DNA of 64,000 nt from Siderastrea siderea (lineage: Eukaryota; Cnidaria; Anthozoa; Scleractinia; Rhizangiidae): the NCBI GenBank assembly GCA_964030785.1, contig OZ034972.1, forward strand, positions 19,917,183-19,981,182, given 5' to 3'. How positions within the stretch are numbered: position 1 is the stretch's first letter; the number at the start of each line of letters is the position of its first letter. The position numbers and the translations under genes were made by a program. Positions 57,701 through 64,000 of this stretch are shown one piece after another. The notes beneath the pieces were generated by a model. It was not told the DNA's origin, made no database searches, and worked only from the letters and a program-made list of their open reading frames with translations.

Positions 57701-57851
57701 TTTCCCTTTAGCAAGAAAAAGCATCGCAATCAAAAACTGTATGCAAATATTGGACGTAAAGTGAAGTTTACAGAATTCCCAGTTATCCCAATGTACATGA
57801 ACGAAAGCAACAAAATTTAACGATATTCAACGCCACAACTTACGTTTTCAT
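51789..57851 (-). pseudogene. MULE transposase, many exons, two stops and frameshifts
   Basis: By eye the gene starts at ATG 57851 in an 8-nt coding end (57844-57851). Short exons follow in frame at 57451-57519, 57335-57374, 57100-57165, 56038-56107 and 55747-55885, all with GT-AG borders. A large exon runs from about 53874. It holds the MULE catalytic residues: Asp in SVLSVDVTFKLGPF, Asp in GSDGEINVEKALDSSFQQ, and Glu in VSESGNAMLKNWTGF. The C-terminal zinc-ribbon-like part is KCPGCRKEFDE with HLNLACIRAQHPDF. Damage: a frame change at a T6 run near 53817, an in-frame TAG at 53099, a TGA (probably from CGA) at about 52829, and a frameshift near 52580. This enzyme would excise and insert the surrounding element. 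Copy is dead but recent enough that introns and TIRs are clear. Confidence 0.75.
54780..55440 (+). pseudogene. Penelope-like reverse transcriptase fragment
   Basis: The plus strand reads KRYINDTFLLWNVDKLVKEI (motif C, with N in place of the first Asp of the YxDD box), then IKCTAEIPDKEINFLDTTVF and, after a stop, THFKLTETFQYTHISSCHPL, FIEGESLRLLRINS and FVTKFHPAVPNF-like pieces. This is the palm-to-thumb part of a Penelope-type RT, without fingers or endonuclease. It lies in the large MULE intron (53874-55747) and is a separate insertion from the 15-kb element. Confidence 0.75.
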
Positions 57852-58050
57852 CGGCGTCTTTGTGTACACGTCTGCCCGGCAGAGAAAAAAAATATTTGAG
57901 AAGCGAGTAAGTTCAAAAATTATAAAGAAAGAAACAAGCGTTTTCAGTCTGATCTGTTGAAACTTACATTGTTTGAAAACAAACGTTCACTGTGCTATCG
58001 GGTTCTGTTAAAATAGATGGATGTGAATACTAACAATCAAATGTTTAAAT

Positions 58051-58205
58051 AAATGTAAAGAAGATCCTCGCAGTTATTAACGCAACTTATGCAGTTGCGA
58101 AAAGAAAGCCTGAAAAAAAAAAAAAAAAAAAACTGCGAGGATCTTCTTTACATTTATTTCTTCATTCCGCAGTTCAAATATATGAGTTTCATATATTCAC
58201 AATTT
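58051..58205. repeat. Rearranged SINE tail, inverse plus direct piece
   Basis: 58051-58112 is the inverse of the SINE tail (aagaagatcctcgcag ... aaagcctgaaaaa). After a poly-A run, 58132-58205 repeats the tail in direct orientation (ctgcgaggatcttctttac ... ccgcagttcaaatatatg). The two together form a hairpin. Confidence 0.8.
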
Positions 58206-58260
58206 CATCTTCATCTTTCCCGGGTATATTACAAACCAATCTAATGACCAGCTCCCAGTT

Positions 58261-58455
58261 GGCTTGTTAGCTCAATTGGTTAGAGCGCTGCACCGGTATC
58301 GCAGAGGTCAGGGTTCGAGTCCCGGCAAGCCTGGTTTTTTTTTTCAGGCTTTCTTTTCGCAACTGCATAAGTTGCGTTAATAACTGCGAGGATCTTCTTT
58401 ACATTTATTTCTTCATTCCGCAGTTCAAATATATGAGTTTCATATATTCACAATT
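58261..58455 (+). mobile_element. tRNA-derived SINE
   Basis: The head 58261-58332 folds as a tRNA: acceptor strands ggcttgt/caagcc, D arm gctc...gagc, anticodon loop ccggtat with anticodon GGT (Thr), and T loop ttcgagt. It is one base short in the T stem/acceptor joint. The box A-like tagctcaattgg and box B-like gggttcgagtcc Pol III signals are present, with a T run right after. The tail 'caggctttcttttcgcaactgcataagttgcg' to 'ccgcagttcaaatatatgag' follows, and is repeated nearby without the head. I recall this tail from anthozoan SINEs. Confidence 0.75.
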
Positions 58456-58743
58456 TAATCAAATGTTTGTTTTTGAGCATAAAGCATCAAAGAGATACAA
58501 GGATTGCAGAGGATTAACATGATTGAAATTGCAAAGAAACCAAAAACTCACCATCATCCATTTTAGACCAGAGTCGACCACACTCCGCTGATGCCTATCT
58601 GAGCATGCGCTTTAATATACCACTGACCAAAAATCTGTGGGCCGCGGGCCGCGGGCCTAGAGGTGGCTGCGGGCCGTGAGGTGGGCCGCCGGGCCATGGG
58701 CCGCCAGACCTCGGGCCTGCTTTTAGCAAAACCCGTCCATAGG

Positions 58744-59381
58744 GCCGAATGAAAAAAGTAAAGGGATATCCGACTTAAATAGCTACAGCTCAACCAAAAC
58801 TGACCAATGCAGAAAGACTTGACCCTATTTGGACAGCAGATTTGACCAATTGGAGGAAAGATAACCTGACCAATGAGGGAAGACTTAATCTTATTTGGTT
58901 ATCACGTGATTCTCCCATGCACCAATCAGAGTGAAGATGACCTGACCAACCATGAAAAACATGACATTATTTGGTCATCAGGTGATCCCTAAATGGACCA
59001 ACTGGAAGAAGGCAGAAAGAGTACAAGAAACAAGAAGCAGGTTCTTGATTTACATAACCAGCAATGTCCACCTCGTGGGAATATGGCAATGTCTTTCCAG
59101 CTCGTTATCCAAATCGTGATTGGAAGAGAAAACCTGGTACTGCCAAAGGCGCTGACCCTGCCAGGAAGAAAAAGAAGGAGAAGAAGGAGGCTGAAAGACC
59201 TGTGATTCAAAATATGACACCCGTGGGTTTGGACGCTTTCAAGAAAAATGAGATGACATGTTTGGGCCAAATGCCTGATGCTGCCTCGTACCCAGGCGCC
59301 TCTCTCTCTCTGACATAGAGCGCGCAAGGGAGGAAGGGAAGGCGAAAGGAAGAGAGACGCCTGGCAGATTATGTTTTCAAG
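58744..59381. other. Stretch between MULE and RecQ gene
   Basis: Repeated 'ctgaccaa(t/c)' words at 58790-58990 look like an old small repeat. A frame at 59064-59318 (basic, KKKKEKKEAERP) is not assignable. 'acccaggcgcctctctctc' (59289) and 'gaagagagacgcctggcag' (59350) form a short inverted repeat just before the RecQ gene. Confidence 0.4.
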
Positions 59382-62021
59382 ATGGCGGAGAGTTTAATGG
59401 CGGACGATTATGCAATTTTTAAAAATGAGTTTAGACCTGTTAATTTTGCGTTTTTAGAAGAGAAAATCGTTTGTGCTCATCCATCTTGTGAAGGAGAAGC
59501 TGTATTTTTTCAGAAAAACGGACTTCAGCAACATTACAGGATTCGACATCCAGAAACAAGTTTCCAGCCGAAAATCGAACAAGCCGCTTTGGTTAAAATG
59601 AAAAAATTGCATGCAAACGAAACAAGGAACGTCTTGGATAAGCTTTTTGAGACCCAATCACGAGAGGTCAGTAGTTCAATACATATTTATATATATTTAT
59701 GAGAATATTCGTTTCGTTTCGGTCTATGATTTTTGCATCCATAATTAATGAAGTTGAAGCTAATATATTTCATTCACGTTTATAGGTACCAAGCGACGAA
59801 ACTATTTACTCGGTTGGAATGGCAAACGACAAACTGCGAATTGTCGCAAAACGGCCACACGAAGCTGCCAAGATGTTTGCCATGTTTTTGCTTCACGCCG
59901 GTGTCTTGTGTGAATACTCCAAAGGAAACAAACCAATTATCATCACAGTTTCCACCGCCAGTTTGTTTGTTAATTTTAAAGCTTGGTTCAGCAACAGACC
60001 ACCAGGCACAGTTATAATTCTAGAGCCATGCTTTGTGAAGAAGGTAAAGGTTTAAAATCAATTACATTTAGATTTTAATTTCACGAGATTTGTACATTTT
60101 TGCTGTTAAATTAAATTAATCTTTTGAAAAATGATTCAGAACGAGCTATATATGTTCAGTGTAATTTGCTTTTTTTTTATCAGTTTCGAAAAATTGTCCT
60201 AATATTATCCTGTTTAGCAAAGTGTAATGGGATTCACTGCTCTGTAATAATCATTTTTCAGAATTGAATTACCCTTTTTTAAATTGCATGTGTTTTGCTA
60301 TAAAGCACTTTCATTAGGAAGTTCTGACATTAACTAGTTATGGTTGACATAAATAAATTAATTGCTTTGGTTACTTCATTTTAAGGTGATGGATAATTTT
60401 GTCACCCCTCTGGAAGAACCCACAGTTGTTAACGAGTCACCTATGTCAACAAGCCAGACTGGAGATGTTGCCCTAGACACGTTAAAAAATGTGTTTGGTC
60501 ATAACAGTTTCCGTGGGAAACAACAGGATGTTGTAAATGCAATTTTACAAGGACATGATTGTATAGCATTATTGCCAACTGGGGCTGGAAAAACCATCTG
60601 CTATGCAGTTCCAGGAATGATTCTCCATGGAGTGAGTGTAGTGATAACACCCTTGATTGCCCTCATCCTTGATCAGGTGCAGAGACTGCGGGGAGCTGGA
60701 GTAACAGTAGCTTATCTAGTCTCAAGCATGAAGGATGAGGAGAAGGAGGTTGTTCGACACAACCTTAGCATGCCCAACCCATCGTACAAGTTTCTTTTCA
60801 CCACCCCTGAAACAATAACGACAACAAGTGTGAAACGTTTAATTCAACTCATGTGTGCAAATAAAACACTGGCCCAATTTGTAATTGATGAGGCCCACTG
60901 TATTGACTACTGGGGATTTAATTTCCGTCCCAGTTATTCCAGCCTGGGTACACTTAAAGATTATGATGTACCCATTGTTGCCCTGACAGCAACAGCCACT
61001 GACAGAACTGTGTCTGTCATAAGTCTACAGTTGCGGTTGCAAAACCCAATTATCATTGCCCAGTCATTTTTAAGAAGCAACCTGCATTTTAGTGTAGTTT
61101 CTAAGAAGTCTTCTGTCAAAGATGACATTGCCAAACTCATCAATGAGAACTTTTCAAACTGTTGTGGAATTATCTATTGCTCGGAACGGAAAGATACCAT
61201 TGAAATGGCATATACCTTAAACTCCAAAGGTGTTAATGCAACATATTTTCATGGTGCGCTGGATCCGTTTGAGAAAAAGGAGACAAGTTCTGCGTGGCTA
61301 GAAGGACGAGCATTTGTAATGTGTGCAACGTCTGCCTTCGGAATGGGAATTGACAAACCAAATGTTCGCTTTGTTTTCCACTTGACACTTCCTAAATCTC
61401 CTGTGGAGTACTACCAAGAAGCTGGCCGGGCTGGCCGAGATGGTGCTCAATCAACATGCACAATATTTTTTAAATTTGAAGACGGGCAAACAGCTAAGAA
61501 TGATTTCTTCCCTTGCTGATAACGAGCACAAAATTTTAGCACATGAAAGCCTCAATGCCATGTCTATGTACTGCATCAGTAACAACTGTCGAACCAAGCA
61601 GTTGCTTCAGTATTTTGGTGAAGTAGTTCTTGACTGCAACAATTGCGATGCTTGTCAGAGGGCTGATCACCAGGCAAGTAGGGATGCCTCTGAAGATGGC
61701 AAAAATGTGATCCAGTGTGTTCAGGGCATGTTGCAGCTTGTCCCCAAGGTCACCTTCAAAGTCACTGTTCTTACCTTTGTTGGATCCCGCAGAAAGGAGG
61801 TGACAGCAAAGAAATTTAATCAGGTGGATAAATTTGGGGCAGGCAAAGGGAAATTTTCATTCCAGTCTGCTTCAAAGTTCATTCAACTTCTCATTGTCAG
61901 GAACATTTTAAAAGAGGAACTTCCAAGCTCAACTGAATCAACCAGCACTACCACAATTGTAGTTGGTCCTGAAGCAAGGGCACTCTTACAAGATGAGATA
62001 AGTGTAAATAGACTAGAGTGA
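59382..62021 (+). pseudogene. Zinc-finger + RecQ helicase gene, three exons, one frameshift
   Basis: Exons 59382-59666 (GAG|GTCAGT), 59786-60043 (TTATAG before, AAG|GTAAAG after) and 60386-62021 (TTTTAAG before) join in frame. Exon 1 encodes a C2H2-like finger (VCAHPSCEGEAVFFQKNGL, QQHYRIRH). Exon 2 is an unrecognised domain (RPHEAAKMFAMFLLHAGVL). Exon 3 is a full RecQ helicase: Walker A LLPTGAGKTICYAVPG, DEAH box FVIDEAHCIDYWG, LTATATDRT, MCATSAFGMGIDKPNVRF, QEAGRAGRDG, then the zinc module (NCDACQRAD) and an RQC winged helix. One extra base at about 61489 shifts the frame between motif VI and the zinc module. A 3'-5' DNA unwinding role is known for the family. It is of a different lineage from the minus-strand helicase at 42-45 kb. 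The single shift may be a sequencing error. Confidence 0.8.
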
Positions 62022-62612
62022 TGTTTTGATTCCATTTCACAATAATTTATTTTCATTATTGGATTTTCTTCTGCACTGGTGTGTGGTTAATTGTGACAAA
62101 ACACAACAGGAATTGGAATTTTCTAATGGCAAACTCGACCCGTAAAATTCACTTAGTGTAGTTGATTTATTTCATAAAGTTGAATCCTGATAACTTGAAG
62201 CTTCAAGGGAAATTGAAAATGATTCCATCTGTTGGGAAGTCAAGTCATCCGGGTAAAAATAATTGGTAACAAAATGACCTGTAAAGTTTGACAAATCAGA
62301 AAAAGATTAAGTTAATGTAGAGGTTTGAGTTGCTGTGGGTACAAATTATCAGGATTCTTTTTTTTAGTCAGTGATTTTGCAAGCAATGATAAGAAGTTGA
62401 ATTGGTTTTGGAAAAACACCTGTTTGCAAGGTTGAAATTAAAGTTGGTACATTAAACTCACTATAAAGAGACAGTTTTCCTCAAGAGGAAAATGATAAAT
62501 ATGGAGAGATAAAAACTTAACTATTTAGAAGCAGGTTTTTTTTTAAAAAAAAAATCAAAAAAATCAATTGTGTTCACTTCTTGAGAAAACAGCAAAATTG
62601 AAATTAATATTG
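62022..62612. other. Intergenic stretch
   Basis: AT-rich, no gene recognised. Confidence 0.5.
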
Positions 62613-62740
62613 GCCGCGGCCGCACTTGGAGAGTTGACTGGGTTAATTTTCTAGTAACCCGGTTAAAAATTTCCTCTCAACTTAACTCGGTTAAGTATGG
62701 TTACGAAAATTAACTCGGTTAATATTTTTTTAGCGGCCGC
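62612..62740. repeat. Imperfect palindrome, candidate left end of the second Harbinger
   Basis: gcggccgc occurs at both edges. Within, 'gactgggttaattttctagtaac' words at about 62634-62656 are the inverse of 'ggttacgaaaattaactcgg' at 62699-62719, and aactcggttaa is repeated directly. The left edge ggccgcggccgcacttgg could be a Harbinger TIR, but the right end lies outside the window. Confidence 0.5.
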
Positions 62741-62788
62741 ATTATACAAAACCAGACTGAAGTGACGTGCTATTTATAAACAAGCAAA

Positions 62789-64000
62789 ATGGCCGGCTTC
62801 CGTGATCACGCTATCATTTGCACCATTATTCTCCTTCTGTTTGGGTATATTTCAATGCGTTCTCGTCTTATCCAGTTTTTTTCCTTCTTATTGCGTTCAA
62901 CTCAAATATCAAACGCAGTTGCTTCGAACATGTTGTTGATTTTACGCAGACGTCGTAGGGCCCGACGCCATCGAAATCCGCCACAGGTTTGGGTTTATCC
63001 AAGGAATCAGCACTGGTTTGAAGAGATCATCAGGAATCCTGCTATGCATCGGTTTTGGAAAGAACACTTTCGTATAAACTTAGATTCATTTCAAGAGCTT
63101 TGCCGAGTTCTGGCACCCCAAATGATGAAAAGAGAAACTCGCTTCCGAGCAGCAGTACCACTAGAGAAACGCGTGGCTATTGGACTGTGGCGTTTAGCAA
63201 CTGGCGAAAGTTACCGCTCCACATCGGTTACGTTTGGTGTTGGGAAATGCACAGCCCTTAACATTGTTCATGAATTCGTTCGCGCTTTGATTCACGTGAG
63301 AGAGGATTATCTCTCCTTTCCATCTAACGGAAGGGCCTTAGAAAATGTAATGCAGAAATTTGAGTTAAAGCATGGCCTTCCTCAAGTTGCAGGCGTAATT
63401 GATGGCAGTCACATAAAAATTAAGGCCCCCGAGAAAGATCATGAGGCATACTTCAATCGAAAGCAATGTTACTCCATTGTTCTACAAGGGGTGGTTGACT
63501 CAGAGAGCAAGTTCTTAGACGTCAGTACGGGCTTCCCAGGGAGCGTTCATGATGCGAGAATTTTTCGTAGAAGCGCACTCTACAGGAACATTATTGCGGG
63601 CGATATAATGGCAGGGGCGAGGGTGGTCGCCAATGTTAACATTAGACCATATTTGATTGGAGACACTGCGTACCCCTTGAGCCCTTACCTAATGACGGCC
63701 TATCGCAGCGGCCGCTTAACCCCTGCACAGGAAAGGTTCAACAAAATCCTAACAAAACTACGTGTTGTTGTGGAAAGGGCGTACGGAAAATTAAAGATAC
63801 GTTGGCGTTGCATTCTTAAGGAGTTAGAGGATGATACACAAAGGGTTGCTGACATTACACTTGCTTGTTGTATTTTGCATAACTTTTGCATCATCATGGG
63901 AGACGAATTCGATGAAGATGACGATGATGATGACAGTGATGATGACGAGGATGATGAGGAGGGGCAGGAGATAAGACGTGCCCTTACGGAATACCTGTCA
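62789..64000 (+). CDS. Second Harbinger DDE nuclease, intact as far as visible
   Basis: Open from ATG 62789 to the window end (404 codons, no stop reached). An N-terminal hydrophobic stretch (AIICTIILLLFGYIS) and a basic stretch (LRRRRRARRHRN) precede the nuclease. GVGKCTALNIVHEF is the helix-turn-helix-like part. The first catalytic Asp is in GVIDGSHIKIKAP, the second in YLIGDTAYPLSP, and the Glu in VVVERAYGKLKIRWR, all in one frame. A long Asp/Glu-rich tail (GDEFDEDDDDDDSDDDEDDE) follows. It belongs to the same family type as the copy at 5384 but is clearly diverged. No Myb partner is visible before the edge; it would lie beyond 64000. Confidence 0.9.
   Translation, partial: MAGFRDHAIICTIILLLFGYISMRSRLIQFFSFLLRSTQISNAVASNMLLILRRRRRARRHRNPPQVWVYPRNQHWFEEIIRNPAMHRFWKEHFRINLDSFQELCRVLAPQMMKRETRFRAAVPLEKRVAIGLWRLATGESYRSTSVTFGVGKCTALNIVHEFVRALIHVREDYLSFPSNGRALENVMQKFELKHGLPQVAGVIDGSHIKIKAPEKDHEAYFNRKQCYSIVLQGVVDSESKFLDVSTGFPGSVHDARIFRRSALYRNIIAGDIMAGARVVANVNIRPYLIGDTAYPLSPYLMTAYRSGRLTPAQERFNKILTKLRVVVERAYGKLKIRWRCILKELEDDTQRVADITLACCILHNFCIIMGDEFDEDDDDDDSDDDEDDEEGQEIRRALTEYLS

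Larger units (their letters stand above)
50376..58743. mobile_element. Mutator-like element (MULE), 8.35 kb, 9-bp target duplication
   Basis: The element starts GGGTTTTGCTAAACGCAGG at 50385 and ends as its inverse, CCTGCTTTTAGCAAAACCC, at 58734. The flanks are gttcatagg (50376-50384) and gtccatagg (58735-58743), a 9-bp duplication with one change. TIRs are about 270-280 bp (50385-50665 and 58470-58734) and include G/C-rich 'ggcccg' runs and the shared 'taccactgaccaaaaatctgtgg' region. The minus strand carries a many-exon transposase. A Penelope fragment and a SINE are nested inside. Confidence 0.92.

Noticed and set aside
58261..58332. Functional tRNA-Thr(GGT) gene
   Set aside because: One base short in the T-stem/acceptor joint, an A-C mismatch at the anticodon stem end, and a SINE tail present in extra copies nearby; treated as a SINE head.

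Overview
This window is eukaryotic. Genes are split by GT-AG introns, there is no operon-style packing, and the sequence is AT-rich with long non-coding stretches. Nearly every recognisable gene belongs to a transposable element or is a multi-copy, element-like gene. The mix (PIF/Harbinger with its Myb partner, two related piggyBacs, a Ginger-type element with Ulp1 and PHD domains, Penelope-like elements with GIY-YIG, a MULE with 9-bp target duplication, a tRNA-headed SINE, THAP and DUF6589 genes, RecQ-like helicases) looks most like an anthozoan cnidarian, probably a stony coral. The species is inferred from family content only.

Layout. 0.4-0.8 kb: broken HIRAN-like fragment. 1.6-3.9 kb: decayed piggyBac (minus). 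4.0-9.6 kb: a nest. Inverted repeats enclose a THAP gene (plus) and a cysteine-rich P2X7-tail-like exon (minus). A 3,054-bp Harbinger with TTA duplications sits between the two genes, and Gypsy integrase sequence breaks the right-hand repeat. 9.9-10.3 kb: hAT-like tail. 10.3-11.0 kb: A-B-A-B tandem array. 11.3-12.6 kb: another piggyBac-like ruin. 14.8-18.2 kb: Penelope-like element with ~210-bp inverted arms. 19.1-21.2 kb: sister piggyBac. 23.2-27.35 kb: Ginger-like element with patterned terminal inverted repeats and CCGG at both edges, lacking its integrase core. 28.2-30.7 kb: Mutator-like and uncharacterised transposase remnants. 31.28-45.6 kb: a plus-strand zinc-finger/DUF6589 gene facing a minus-strand two-exon RecQ helicase. 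A 530-bp MITE in a DUF6589 intron carries sequence from upstream of both genes. A 3.5-kb TTAA-flanked element lies between the two genes. 46.7-48.0 kb: piggyBac and integrase pieces. 50.385-58.734 kb: MULE, 8,350 bp, with long TIRs, near-identical 9-bp duplications and a many-exon transposase, holding a Penelope fragment and a SINE. 59.4-62.0 kb: zinc-finger/RecQ gene. 62.8-64.0 kb: a second Harbinger nuclease with an intact catalytic triad, running off the window.

The most interesting proposal is that the DUF6589 gene and the minus-strand RecQ helicase are two genes of one DNA transposon, with the MITE as its internally deleted derivative. The repeat logic is read directly from the sequence; the biological unit is inference. 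No ordinary single-copy housekeeping gene was recognised.
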